The notes under the pieces were generated by a model. It was not told the DNA's origin and searched no databases. It saw only the letters and a program-made list of their open reading frames with translations. Shown here piece after piece: positions 9,031-17,590 of a DNA stretch of 64,000 nucleotides. The translations under genes were made by a program, and so were the position numbers. The stretch is taken from contig JAEWRC010000132.1 in NCBI GenBank assembly GCA_023460175.1, positions 1 to 64,000 of the forward strand. Reading direction: 5' to 3'. Each line of letters starts with the position of its first letter. The stretch's first letter is position 1. The DNA is from Actinomycetes bacterium. GTDB lineage: Bacteria > Actinomycetota > Actinomycetes > Mycobacteriales > Mycobacteriaceae.

Positions 9031-9056
9031 CGTGAGCGTGCGCAAAACCCGGAAAT
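9031..9056. repeat. Dispersed intergenic repeat, copy 2 (inverted)
   Basis: The complement of this stretch reads ATTTCCGGGTTTTGCG and continues CACGCTCACG, nearly identical to the copy at 7355-7379 and in opposite orientation. It lies just upstream of the second DUF2236 gene. Confidence 0.6.
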
Positions 9057-9061
9057 CGATC

Positions 9062-9084
9062 GGCGTGTCGCCCGGAGACACGCC
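9062..9084. other. Hairpin between the two DUF2236 genes
   Basis: GGCGTGTC (9062-9069) pairs with GACACGCC (9077-9084) around a seven-base loop. No T-run follows on either strand. It may attenuate transcription or stabilise mRNA between the upstream and downstream DUF2236 genes. Confidence 0.4.
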
Positions 9085-9145
9085 CGCTCGCGCTTGGGGG
9101 AAGGCTCGCGCTCGAGGGGAGGGCTCGCGCTGAATGTTGTTGGGG

Positions 9146-10048
9146 CTAGAGGATGGACTTTTGGCGGCGGAGGCGTCGGCGCAGGTCCTTCATCAGCACG
9201 GTGTAGTTGTAGGTCCGGATGAACCGCGGGATGAACCGGTTGACGAACGACACGAACAGGAACAGGTGCTCGAAGCGCCGCCGGTCGGTCTCGCTCCACT
9301 CCAACCCCATCGGCTCGCGGAAGACCGGCGCCAGGAAGCCGATGGTCAGGAACCGCAGCAGCGGGGCCAGGATCATCCGCGGCACCACGTTGATCATCTT
9401 CAGGGCGACGAGTTCGTTGAGGAAGTCGCGCACGAAGTCGTCGATCTGGATGCGCTCGCACGAGGTGTTCCAGTACACGTCGAAATCCTTGCGGGTGGCC
9501 GGCCACATGTCCTCGAGCACCTGCAGGGTGGTGCCGATGGTCATGGCGCTCTGGTAGAAGGTTTCCGCCTGTTCCTCGTCCATGGCCCCGTGGATCAACT
9601 GGTGGGTGTCCTCGTAGAAGATGAACAAGCAAGCGGCGACCCACAATTGGAGCTCGCGGTTGAAGGCGTTGTACTTGACCGGGCTGTCCGCGGTCGAGCG
9701 GACCTGCCGGTGCGCGACGTTGACCGCGTCCCGGTAGGCGTTGCGCTCCTCCTCGGTGCCGAGAATCGCCACTGCCAGATACTGCGCGGTGGTGCGCAAC
9801 CGCTTCCACGGATGATGCATCAGGGACCCGGATTCGACGCGGCTCTCGGCCACGCCGTAGCCGACCTCGGGCCAACTCAGCTGCATGATCACATTGGCCG
9901 CCGACGCGGCCGCCGACCAGAAGTCCAGGGCGTCGGTGAGATCGACCTGCTTCTTGTTCCAGCGCGGCGTGCGCTGGGTGATCTGGATCCGCGTCTGCTC
10001 GGTGGTCAACACCGGCTCTGACTCGACCTGCAGGTACTGCGCTGGCAT
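9146..10048 (-). CDS. DUF2236 / MpaB-family oxygenase (first copy)
   Basis: A 300-aa protein of the DUF2236/MpaB oxygenase family. It shows the family pattern of an N-terminal FWSAAASAANVIMQLSWP segment, a short HHPWKR motif, and the FYEDTHQLIHG histidine-rich helix. A clear ribosome binding site (AAAGGAG, eight bases before ATG) follows the end of the Mce-associated gene by only 19 bp, so it is probably the last or near-last gene of the mce operon. Association with a lipid importer suggests oxidation of an imported hydrophobic substrate; this is inference. Confidence 0.75.
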   Translation of the reverse strand: MPAQYLQVESEPVLTTEQTRIQITQRTPRWNKKQVDLTDALDFWSAAASAANVIMQLSWPEVGYGVAESRVESGSLMHHPWKRLRTTAQYLAVAILGTEEERNAYRDAVNVAHRQVRSTADSPVKYNAFNRELQLWVAACLFIFYEDTHQLIHGAMDEEQAETFYQSAMTIGTTLQVLEDMWPATRKDFDVYWNTSCERIQIDDFVRDFLNELVALKMINVVPRMILAPLLRFLTIGFLAPVFREPMGLEWSETDRRRFEHLFLFVSFVNRFIPRFIRTYNYTVLMKDLRRRLRRQKSIL

Positions 10049-10067
10049 CGCGATCTCCTTTGTCCGG

Positions 10068-10661
10068 TTACAGGGTCTTGACGTCGTTGACGATCCAGCG
10101 GTCGCCGTCGCGCACCAGCTCCACCAGCATCCGGTAGCGCTGCGTGTTGCCCTCGGGCGCAGTCACGTTGGTGACCTGCTGGTCGACGAAGCCGATGACG
10201 GTCGCCGACTCCTCGTCCAGTCGTTCGACCGCCACGTGCTCGGCGGTCGCGGCGGCCACACCCTTGCTGGTCACCACGATGTCGCGCAGGGCGGCGACCA
10301 TCTCGTCGTACTTCTGGGCGAACTCGGGCGTGGAGTCGGCGGTGATGGCGCCCTTGTTGGCGTCCAGGTCTTGGTAGTCGAACGACGCCATCGCCACCAG
10401 GTAGTCCCGCGCGGTCGCGACGGCCTGCTCCTGCCAGCGGTGCAGTTCGCTCTGCTGGTAGGCCGTGTAACCGAGGATCCCGCCGAGGGCGAGCACGACG
10501 GCCAGCAGCACCGGGACGACGGCGCGACGCAGCCAGGATCGCGGCGCGGTTTCCGGCGCCTCGGGTGCCTCGTCGAGGACGGTCTTGTCGGCGACGTCCG
10601 TCTTGTCGCTGTCCGTCTCGACGATGTCGGTCTCGTCGAGGTCGGCCTGGGTGGTTGACAC
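10068..10661 (-). CDS. Mce-associated membrane protein
   Basis: A 197-aa protein of the Mas/OmamA-like type that stabilises Mce transporter complexes. It has a Thr/Asp/Glu-rich cytoplasmic N-terminus, one membrane span near residue 65 (AVVPVLLAVVLALGGILG), then an extracytoplasmic domain of the NTF2-like kind ending GDRWIVNDVKTL. An ATG at 10700 overlaps mceF, but the GTG at 10661 has GGAGG eight bases upstream and leaves no overlap, so it is preferred. The gene follows mceF as in other mce operons. Confidence 0.75.
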   Translation of the reverse strand: MSTTQADLDETDIVETDSDKTDVADKTVLDEAPEAPETAPRSWLRRAVVPVLLAVVLALGGILGYTAYQQSELHRWQEQAVATARDYLVAMASFDYQDLDANKGAITADSTPEFAQKYDEMVAALRDIVVTSKGVAAATAEHVAVERLDEESATVIGFVDQQVTNVTAPEGNTQRYRMLVELVRDGDRWIVNDVKTL

Positions 10662-10686
10662 TTCGGGGTCCTCCGGGTTTGTCACG

Positions 10687-11901
10687 TCATCTCGGGACAT
10701 CGTTGTTCCGCAAGATCATTCGCCACTTGTAGACGAGTTCGGCCAGGGTCGGGATCTTGATCGGGTCGCGCACGACGGGCGGGCCGACCACGCCGCCGGG
10801 GATCTGCGAGTTCTGCATGCCCAGGTCGTTGGGTCGCGGCGCGTTGGCCGCTCCGCGCATCTGCATGTCCGGCGACGGCGGGCAGTACCGGACCAGGTTG
10901 GGCTCCACCGGGGTGACATCCCCGATGGTGCGCCGGTCGACGTCGTGCACGCACACCGGCCCCTGGGTCGCGATCAGCGCGAAGTCCGCGCGGTCGCCCT
11001 TGACGATCGACGAAAGGTCGTAGAGCCCCTGCGGAATGGCGGTCAGCCCGGTCTCCAGCGACGCGGTGCGGTCACTGATGATCGGCGTGACGGTGGCGAG
11101 GTTGGCCAGCGTCGCGCCGAAGCCGTCGCGGTAGGTGTCGAGCACCTGCCGCACCGAGGCCAGCGCGGCCGGCGAGTGATCGGTCAGGTGCAGGAAAACC
11201 GGTCCGCTGTCATCGAGTTGGGTGGCGAAGCGCGCGCTGGCGTTCATGCCGCGCACGAAGCTGTGCTGCTGGGCGGCCATGGTGGTGACCAGCCGGGCGG
11301 TGCCCTCGATCAGCGGCTGCAGTTGCTCGGTGCGCTCGTGCAGACCCTCGGAGATGACGGCGCCGCTGTCGATCAGCGCGGCCAGGCTGGGGCCCAGCCC
11401 GGTGAAGGAGTCCGACAATTCGGTGGCGACGTCGCCGACGGCCTGCGCGTCGATGCCTTTCACCAGCCGGCCGGCGTCCTGCATGACCTGGTCCATCTGC
11501 ACGGGCTGCCGGTCGGCCGGGGCCGCGATGGTGTCCCCGGACTCGAGGAACGGGCCGTCGGCGGATTGCGGGAAAATGTCGACGCTTTGGATGCCGGCGG
11601 CGGTGCCCATGCCGACCGTCATGATCGAGTCGCGCGGGATGCGGGTATCCGGATCCACCGACAGCTGCACCCGGGCACCCCCTTCGGGGGCCAAGCTGAC
11701 GTCGGCGACCGTCCCGACCTCGACCCCGCGGACGGTGACGCTGGTTCCCTTGGTCAGGCCGAAGCCGTCGGTCATGGTGGCGTGCAGCGTCATCGGGGTC
11801 TGAAAGCCCTGTGCGCCCACCACGTAGCGGATGCTGAACGGCACCACGATCGCGCTGATCGCGGCGAAGATGGCCACCTGGACCAGAACGAGACGGGTCA
11901 A
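10687..11901 (-). CDS. mceF: MCE-family protein MceF, mce operon 1
   Basis: A 404-aa substrate-binding subunit of a Mce lipid importer. It has an N-terminal membrane anchor (VQVAIFAAISAIVVPFSI), an MCE domain near residues 40-120 (GFGLTKGTSVTVRGVEVGTV) and a long helical domain that builds the lipid tunnel. It overlaps mceE by ATGA. The C-terminal tail is short (404 aa is modest for MceF). Mce proteins A-F are thought to form a hexamer spanning the periplasm, fed through the YrbE permease pair. Confidence 0.9.
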   Translation of the reverse strand: MTRLVLVQVAIFAAISAIVVPFSIRYVVGAQGFQTPMTLHATMTDGFGLTKGTSVTVRGVEVGTVADVSLAPEGGARVQLSVDPDTRIPRDSIMTVGMGTAAGIQSVDIFPQSADGPFLESGDTIAAPADRQPVQMDQVMQDAGRLVKGIDAQAVGDVATELSDSFTGLGPSLAALIDSGAVISEGLHERTEQLQPLIEGTARLVTTMAAQQHSFVRGMNASARFATQLDDSGPVFLHLTDHSPAALASVRQVLDTYRDGFGATLANLATVTPIISDRTASLETGLTAIPQGLYDLSSIVKGDRADFALIATQGPVCVHDVDRRTIGDVTPVEPNLVRYCPPSPDMQMRGAANAPRPNDLGMQNSQIPGGVVGPPVVRDPIKIPTLAELVYKWRMILRNNDVPR

Positions 11902-12965
11902 TGCAGCCCCCCGGAGAGAAAACCGTCGAGTGCTTCCTGGCCGGTGATCGGGATGCCGTTGACGATGAGACCGCCGGTGAGCAGCTTGTCGATGGTGCCC
12001 GGAATGTCCAGCGCGCCATCGAACATCAGATAGTCGCCGTGCACGGACTCCCCGAACCGGTCGAGGAAGGTGTTCATGGTGCTCAGGGTGTCGGTCAGCC
12101 GGTCGTTGTAGCTGCTCAGGGCGGACACCACGGTGCCGGCGTCCTGGACCAGGGCTGCCGTATCGGCCTGGGCGAAGGCGTCATTGGCGGTGGCCGCCAG
12201 CGCGGTGGTCGAGGCGAACAGCGTCTCGATCTTGGCCCGCTGGACGTCGAGCATCGCGACCACCCGCGGCAGCGAATCCAGATACGCGCCGATGGTGTGC
12301 TGTTCGCGCTTGAACTGGGCGCTGATGTCGGCGGCCAGCCGCAGCGCCTCGTCGAAGTCACCCTGATGTTCCTGGGTTTTGGCCGTGAGTACCGACATGG
12401 CGTCGATGAGCCCGCGGATCTTGTCCGATCGGCCGCCGAACGCCTGGTCGAGTTCGTTGACGATGGTGGTCAGCTGGTCGACGCCGCTGCGCGACATCAG
12501 GGCGCCGAACGTCGCGAGCGCCGTTTCGATCTGCGGCCCCAGCTCGGTCTGGGTGGGCGGGATGATGTCGCCGTCGCGCAACACCCGCCCCGCCGGCTGC
12601 GCCGGGGCGGCCAGCCGGACGAACGGATTGCCCAGGGCCGACGGCAGTTCCACGCTGGCGATGGTGTTGGCCGGCAGATTCGCGTCGGCCTGCACGCTCA
12701 GTTCCACCGAGGCGCCGGAGGCGGCCAGGTTCAGCTTGCTGACGCGTCCGACCACCTTCTGGCCGTCGCGGACATCGGCGCCGATGGCGATGCCGTCGGC
12801 CGTCGGCAGGATGACGGTGACCGACATGGCCTGCCCCGGCGCGCTGCGCCCCAGCGGCAGGTCCTGGATGCCGATGTCGGATCCGGCCCACAGCGCCACA
12901 CCGCTGAGCGCGGCGATGCCGAGCATCGCGGCCGTGGTGCTCGCGGGTTTGGGGAGGCGGCTCAT
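11898..12965 (-). CDS. mceE: MCE-family protein MceE-like, without lipobox, mce operon 1
   Basis: A 355-aa Mce subunit in the fifth Mce position. The start at 12965 overlaps the mceD stop by ATGA. The N-terminal hydrophobic stretch AAMLGIAALSGVALWAGSD is followed by an MCE domain (ILPTADGIAIGADVRDGQKV). Family MceE proteins are usually lipoproteins, but no cysteine occurs in or near this signal region, so it would remain a membrane-anchored protein instead. The second operon's MceE has a normal lipobox. The helical domain is otherwise ordinary. Confidence 0.88.
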   Translation of the reverse strand: MSRLPKPASTTAAMLGIAALSGVALWAGSDIGIQDLPLGRSAPGQAMSVTVILPTADGIAIGADVRDGQKVVGRVSKLNLAASGASVELSVQADANLPANTIASVELPSALGNPFVRLAAPAQPAGRVLRDGDIIPPTQTELGPQIETALATFGALMSRSGVDQLTTIVNELDQAFGGRSDKIRGLIDAMSVLTAKTQEHQGDFDEALRLAADISAQFKREQHTIGAYLDSLPRVVAMLDVQRAKIETLFASTTALAATANDAFAQADTAALVQDAGTVVSALSSYNDRLTDTLSTMNTFLDRFGESVHGDYLMFDGALDIPGTIDKLLTGGLIVNGIPITGQEALDGFLSGGLH

Positions 12966-14074
12966 CGGGGGTGCTCCGGGTTCGGCGGGGGAATGACGCC
13001 GGTGACGGCGCTGACGATGCCCAGCGGGTCGGACCGGCTGATGGGGAAGGACAGCGGGTTGACGATGCCGACACCCGAGCAGATCTCCCACTGATGGCGT
13101 TCGCAGAAGTTGTGCGCATCGGCGAACTGGAGCAACGCCGAGGACACGTTGAGCCGGATGCGGCCGCGGCGGTCGGGGCCGATGGTGCCCGACAGGTTCT
13201 GCATCATCAGCGGCAGCAGGTCCATGAACTCGGCGAGTTCGGGCTGACGCTGGGTGAGGACGTCGCCGACGGCGTTGAGGTTCGTCGAGATGGCGCCCAT
13301 GTCGTCGGCGTGCTTGTGCACCACGGTGTTCACCTGGTCCAGCACGGTCTTGAGGTCGTTCATCGGGCCGGTGATGTCGAGGTTCGCCTCGGCCCACGAA
13401 TCGCCGAGCAGGCCAAGGGAGTTCACCAGGCTGTTCAGCGACACCTGCCGCTGATTGAACGCGGTCAGCATGGTGTCGAGGTTCTCGACGACGGTGTCGA
13501 TGTCCTCCGCGCGGGTGCCCACCACACCGGTGGCGCTGCTGAGATTGCGGATGGCGGTGTTGAACTGTTTGCCCTGGCCGCGCCACTGGTCGGCGCCGCG
13601 GGCCAGCAGTTGGCCCATGTCGCCCTGATCGGGGCCCAGCGCCTCGGTGAGCGTCGTCAGGCTGGTCAGCATGCTGTCGAAGGTGATCGGCGCATGCGTG
13701 CGTTCGACGGGGATGACGTGGCCGGGCGCCAGTTGCGGTCCGCTGCCGCCGTAGGCGGGTCCCAGTTCGACGCTGCGGTCGCTGATCAGCGCCGGGCTCA
13801 TGATGTACGCGTCGACCTCGGCGGGCAGTTCGACGTCGGGCGGCATCGACATCGACACCCGCACGGTGGTGCCCTGCGGGGTGACCTCGGTGACGCGGCC
13901 GACCGGGACCCCGAGCACGGTGACCTTGCTGCCGGGGTAGATGCCGTTGACGTAGGTGAAGTCGGCGTGCACGACGGTGGCGTTGTCGGTGCGGCCGAAC
14001 ACGTACCAGCTCCCGGCACCCAGGAAAACCAGCACGGCCACGGCCATGACGACGGCGCGCTTGCGGTGACTCAT
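12962..14074 (-). CDS. mceD: MCE-family protein MceD, mce operon 1
   Basis: A 370-aa Mce subunit with an N-terminal membrane span (VVMAVAVLVFLGAGSWYVF), an MCE domain (VNGIYPGSKVTVLGVPVG at about 45-62) and a helical domain; the tail has cysteines in HNFCERHQWEICSG typical of MceD/C. An in-frame ATG at 14104 lies inside mceC; the ATG at 14074 overlaps the mceC stop by ATGA and starts with the basic MSHRKRAV, so it is chosen. The tail is short and Pro-rich (IPPPNPEHPR). Confidence 0.9.
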   Translation of the reverse strand: MSHRKRAVVMAVAVLVFLGAGSWYVFGRTDNATVVHADFTYVNGIYPGSKVTVLGVPVGRVTEVTPQGTTVRVSMSMPPDVELPAEVDAYIMSPALISDRSVELGPAYGGSGPQLAPGHVIPVERTHAPITFDSMLTSLTTLTEALGPDQGDMGQLLARGADQWRGQGKQFNTAIRNLSSATGVVGTRAEDIDTVVENLDTMLTAFNQRQVSLNSLVNSLGLLGDSWAEANLDITGPMNDLKTVLDQVNTVVHKHADDMGAISTNLNAVGDVLTQRQPELAEFMDLLPLMMQNLSGTIGPDRRGRIRLNVSSALLQFADAHNFCERHQWEICSGVGIVNPLSFPISRSDPLGIVSAVTGVIPPPNPEHPR

Positions 14075-15123
14075 CGGCACGTCCTCTGGATGTTCAAGGC
14101 GCACAGCAGGTTGTCCGGCATCACCAGCGACGGCGAGTTGACGTCGGCCCAGTTCCCGTTGCCGGTGGCGTTGGTGACCGAGCGCATGGCCGGCGGCAGG
14201 TTGCGCAGCGTGGCGTCGATGTGTTCGGCGTTGTCGCGCAGCGTGGCGGTGATCCCGGTGAGCTTGGTGATCACCTCGCTGAAGTCGTGTTGTTTTTCGC
14301 CGTAGACCGCGGACAACTCCCGCAGCAGCGCGCCGAGGTTGGTGACGATCTGGCTCAGCGCATCGCGGCGGGCCGTCAACGACGAGACGATGTGCGCGGC
14401 GTTGGCCGCGGTGTTGGTCACGGTGTCGTTCTGCTCGACGAGCAGGTCCGACAGCGATCGCGAGATGCGCAGCAGCTCGTCGAACTTCGCGCCGCTGTCG
14501 GCGAATACGGCGCTGGCGCTGCCGATCCCGGCCAGGGCGGCGCTCAGGTCGGTGTTGTCGGCGGGGATGGACTCGTTGACGGTGCGCAGCGCCGCGGTGA
14601 GCGCCTCCCGGTCGAGTCCGGCGGCGGCGTCCTCGGCCTTGCGTCCGACCTCGTCGAGGCTGTAGGGGACTGTGGTGCGCGCGAGCGGAATCACGTTGCC
14701 GTCCTGCGGATCCACCACACCGGCGGGCATGACGTCGAGGAACCGCTTGCCCAGCACGGTGCGCAACCGCACGGTTGCGGTGGTCTGGTTGCCCAGCGGC
14801 TGGCCGTCGTCGAGCCGGAAGTCGACGCGAACCCGGTCCCCGGCGAGGTTCACCCGCTCCACCCGCCCGGCCGGCACACCCGCTACGTAGACCGGGTCGC
14901 CGCTGGTCAGTCCGCTGGCGTTGGCCATCTCCGCGGTGAACGCGTCGGTGCGGGCCTGGTAGACGGCGCGGGGCAGGCCGATGGTCACCAGCATCAGCAC
15001 GATCAGCCCGAGGGTGCCGATGGCGCCGAGGGTGAACGGGATCGTGGGGTTGTGCCCGCGGTCCTTCTTGAGCAGGAACATCACCGCCCCGACGAACAGG
15101 TCGATGAGTTTCACCAGGAACAT
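14071..15123 (-). CDS. mceC: MCE-family protein MceC, mce operon 1
   Basis: A 350-aa Mce subunit. It has an unusually long hydrophobic N-terminus, with a first segment (MFLVKLIDLFVGAVMFLL), a basic linker, and a second span (FTLGAIGTLGLIVLMLVTIG), then an MCE domain (GLTSGDPVYVAGVPAGRV). The ATG at 15123 overlaps the mceB stop as TGATG; another ATG lies nine bases upstream. The C-terminus ends in the cysteine pair of LLCALNIQRTCR seen in Mce proteins that lack long tails. Confidence 0.9.
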   Translation of the reverse strand: MFLVKLIDLFVGAVMFLLKKDRGHNPTIPFTLGAIGTLGLIVLMLVTIGLPRAVYQARTDAFTAEMANASGLTSGDPVYVAGVPAGRVERVNLAGDRVRVDFRLDDGQPLGNQTTATVRLRTVLGKRFLDVMPAGVVDPQDGNVIPLARTTVPYSLDEVGRKAEDAAAGLDREALTAALRTVNESIPADNTDLSAALAGIGSASAVFADSGAKFDELLRISRSLSDLLVEQNDTVTNTAANAAHIVSSLTARRDALSQIVTNLGALLRELSAVYGEKQHDFSEVITKLTGITATLRDNAEHIDATLRNLPPAMRSVTNATGNGNWADVNSPSLVMPDNLLCALNIQRTCR

Positions 15124-16169
15124 CACAGGCACACCTCCGTATGCCGACTGCCGAAGATGTTCGCCTCGTGCTTGGCGATCTTGAGCGTGAAGTTGCAGAG
15201 GTACAGGCTGACGAACCCGCCGTAGCTGCTGGCCCGATTGATGGAATCGGCGAAGTGCGGCAGCTTTTCGACCAGTGCCTGGAAGTCGTCGGTGTTCTGT
15301 TCCCAGGCGCCCAGCATCGCGTTGAGGTCGGTCAACGCGTCGCCGTAGGCGGCGCTGGACTGGGTGACGGTGTTGGTGAGGGTGGCCAGCACGGCGTTGC
15401 CCTGATCGAGCAGCAGCTCGAGCTGACCGTGGGGGCCGGTGACCGTGGCGGTCAGCCGCTCGAGCCCGCCGAGCATCTCGGTCAGCTGCGGCTGGCGCGC
15501 GTTGACCGTGCTCATCAGCGCCGACACGTTGTCGATCAGGGTGGTGAAGATCTGGTCGTTGTGGTCCATCGACGCCGTCATGGTGGCGATCTGGGCCAGC
15601 AGCGTGGTCACCGTTTGCGTTTGGCCGCCGAAGGTTTCGGCGAACCCGCGGGTGATGGTGTTGACCTGCGCGGGCTCGAGCGCATCGAACAGCGGCTTGA
15701 ACCCGTTGAGCAGCGCGGTCAGGTCGACGGCGGGGCTGGTGGCGGCCAGGGGGATGACCCCGCCGGCGGCCAGCATCTGGCGGGGCTCGTCGGTGGACAG
15801 TTCCTGCACGGTCCCGGTGGGATCGGACAGCGCGACGTAGCGGGCGCCGAGCATGTCGCCGTAGCGCACCGCCGCGGTGACGTCGGTGGTCAGCGCGTAG
15901 CGCGACCGGACCTCGAGGCCGACGTCGGCGCGGCTGGTGCCCTGGCCGTTGTCGGCGAACCGGATCGAGTCGACGCGCCCGATGCGAATCCCGTTCATGG
16001 TGACCGGGTTACCGACGCTGAGGCCCTCGACGCTGCTGAATTGCGCCACGTAGTTGGTGGTGTTGCCGCGTACCGGCACCGACAACGTGTTGACCACGAG
16101 CAGGCCGCTCATCACCCCGGCGGCGCAGAAGCTGCCCACCTTGGCCCAGGACTGCCAGCTGACCTTCAT
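15123..16169 (-). CDS. mceB: MCE-family protein MceB, mce operon 1
   Basis: A 348-aa Mce subunit. The N-terminal anchor (VGSFCAAGVMSGLLVVNTL) precedes an MCE domain with GLSVGNPVTMNGIRIGRV, and a long coiled helical part follows. The C-terminal YLCNFTLKI and the late Cys (TEVCL) are typical of MceB. Start and stop overlap their neighbours by a few bases, so the whole operon is translationally coupled. Confidence 0.9.
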   Translation of the reverse strand: MKVSWQSWAKVGSFCAAGVMSGLLVVNTLSVPVRGNTTNYVAQFSSVEGLSVGNPVTMNGIRIGRVDSIRFADNGQGTSRADVGLEVRSRYALTTDVTAAVRYGDMLGARYVALSDPTGTVQELSTDEPRQMLAAGGVIPLAATSPAVDLTALLNGFKPLFDALEPAQVNTITRGFAETFGGQTQTVTTLLAQIATMTASMDHNDQIFTTLIDNVSALMSTVNARQPQLTEMLGGLERLTATVTGPHGQLELLLDQGNAVLATLTNTVTQSSAAYGDALTDLNAMLGAWEQNTDDFQALVEKLPHFADSINRASSYGGFVSLYLCNFTLKIAKHEANIFGSRHTEVCL

Positions 16170-17590
16170 GCGACCCGAACCTCCGTGCCGCGCACCAGGG
16201 GACCGAGCATCACCACGGTGGCGATGTGGGGCTCGGCAACTTCCGGCCCGCCCAGCACCTCGTTCTGCAGGACGCCCAGCGCGTGCGATTCGGCCGGGCC
16301 GCCGACGATGGCCGAGGCCGGCGCCGCCTCCGCGGGGAAGCCTGGTCCCGGGGCGGGCCCGGGGGATGGTCCGGGAGCAGGCGCGGGCGCGGGTGCCGGC
16401 GGCGGGGGAACACCGCCGCTGCGCTGCCCCTCGGGGAAGAACGCCACCGGCGGCGGCGCCTTCAGGTCGACCGAGTCGGGCAGCGGGATGTCCAGCGGCA
16501 TGGTCGGCACCGGGTTGAACGGGTCGGCGTCGGCGCAGTGCGCGCCGTAGGTCGTCCCGTAGACCGGGCAGTCCGCGGCCGTGTACGGCATGGGGCCGGA
16601 GAAGGTGGCGACGGCGGTGATGCTGAACTTCCCGGTGGCGAAGGTCCGCGCCCCGGCGTCGCCGAAAGTACGTGCACCGGCCAGGGTTTCGACCAATCCC
16701 TCGGGCTGGGCCGCGGTGGTGGCCAGGATCTTGCCGCCGGCGTCGAGGATGGTGATGAACGATTCGCGATGGTCGGCGAAGAAGGCGGTCAGCACCGAAC
16801 CCAGGCCTGCCATCTCGCCCAGGGTCGCCCCGAAGGCGGCGCTGTCGTCGGCCAAGCGCTCGGAGACGTTGGTGGCGGCCGACAGGGTGGTCAGGATGTC
16901 GGGTGTCGCGGTGTGCAGGGCGCTCATCACGTCGCGGAACTGCGGGGTGGTGTCCAGGAACTGGGTGACGGTCGGGGTCAGCACCGCCGAGGCCGCGCTG
17001 AGATTGTCGATGGTGGAACCGATGTCGGAGCCCCGGTTGCGCAGCGCCTGGCTGACCGCGGTGAGCGCGGTCTGCATCTTCTCGGGCTGCAACGTGGAGA
17101 AGACGTCGACGATCTTGGTGAACACGTCGTAGAGCGCCAGCGCGTCGGCGCTGTCGTCGATCGAGATGGTGGTCCCGGCGCTCAGCGGCGCGGCGGTGCC
17201 GGTCTGGTCCGCGCGGTCGGCGAGTTGCAGGTAGATGTCGCCGAAGAAGGTGCGCGGCACGATGCGGGCCACCACGGTGGCGGGGATCAGCGGCAGCTTG
17301 TCGCGGTCGATCGCCAGGCGCACGCGGGAAGTCTCGGTGCCGGACTGGATTTCGGCGATGCGCCCGACGTTGACCCCGTGATAGCGCACCGGCGCGGCGG
17401 TGGTGATCAGTCCGGCCGAGGCCGGCACGCCGACGAACACGTCGCCGGTGGGGTCGAGGCTGCCGGTGGCGCGGCCGACGAGGACCGCGGCCACCACACC
17501 GGCGACCGCGACGGCGATCAGCCCGCGCACCGCCAGCCAGGGCCGGCCCGGCAGGAAGGGCCTGCGGCCCCGCGTCTTTCGGCCGAACAT
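16166..17590 (-). CDS. mceA: MCE-family protein MceA, mce operon 1
   Basis: A 474-aa first Mce subunit. The start at 17590 overlaps the yrbEB stop (TGATG); the open frame upstream is discarded. After a basic N-terminus (FGRKTRGRRPFLPGRP) comes a membrane span, an MCE domain (GLITTAAPVRYHGVNVGRI), the helical domain, a Cys pair in TAADCPVYG and AHCADADP, and a low-complexity Pro/Ala tail (about residues 395-425). The Pro-rich tail is common in MceA and may reach into the cell wall. Confidence 0.9.
   Translation of the reverse strand: MFGRKTRGRRPFLPGRPWLAVRGLIAVAVAGVVAAVLVGRATGSLDPTGDVFVGVPASAGLITTAAPVRYHGVNVGRIAEIQSGTETSRVRLAIDRDKLPLIPATVVARIVPRTFFGDIYLQLADRADQTGTAAPLSAGTTISIDDSADALALYDVFTKIVDVFSTLQPEKMQTALTAVSQALRNRGSDIGSTIDNLSAASAVLTPTVTQFLDTTPQFRDVMSALHTATPDILTTLSAATNVSERLADDSAAFGATLGEMAGLGSVLTAFFADHRESFITILDAGGKILATTAAQPEGLVETLAGARTFGDAGARTFATGKFSITAVATFSGPMPYTAADCPVYGTTYGAHCADADPFNPVPTMPLDIPLPDSVDLKAPPPVAFFPEGQRSGGVPPPPAPAPAPAPGPSPGPAPGPGFPAEAAPASAIVGGPAESHALGVLQNEVLGGPEVAEPHIATVVMLGPLVRGTEVRVA

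Noticed and set aside
14221..16550. Long plus-strand ORFs across mce operon 1
   Set aside because: They are antisense to mceA-mceC, lack start signals and have shadow-type composition.
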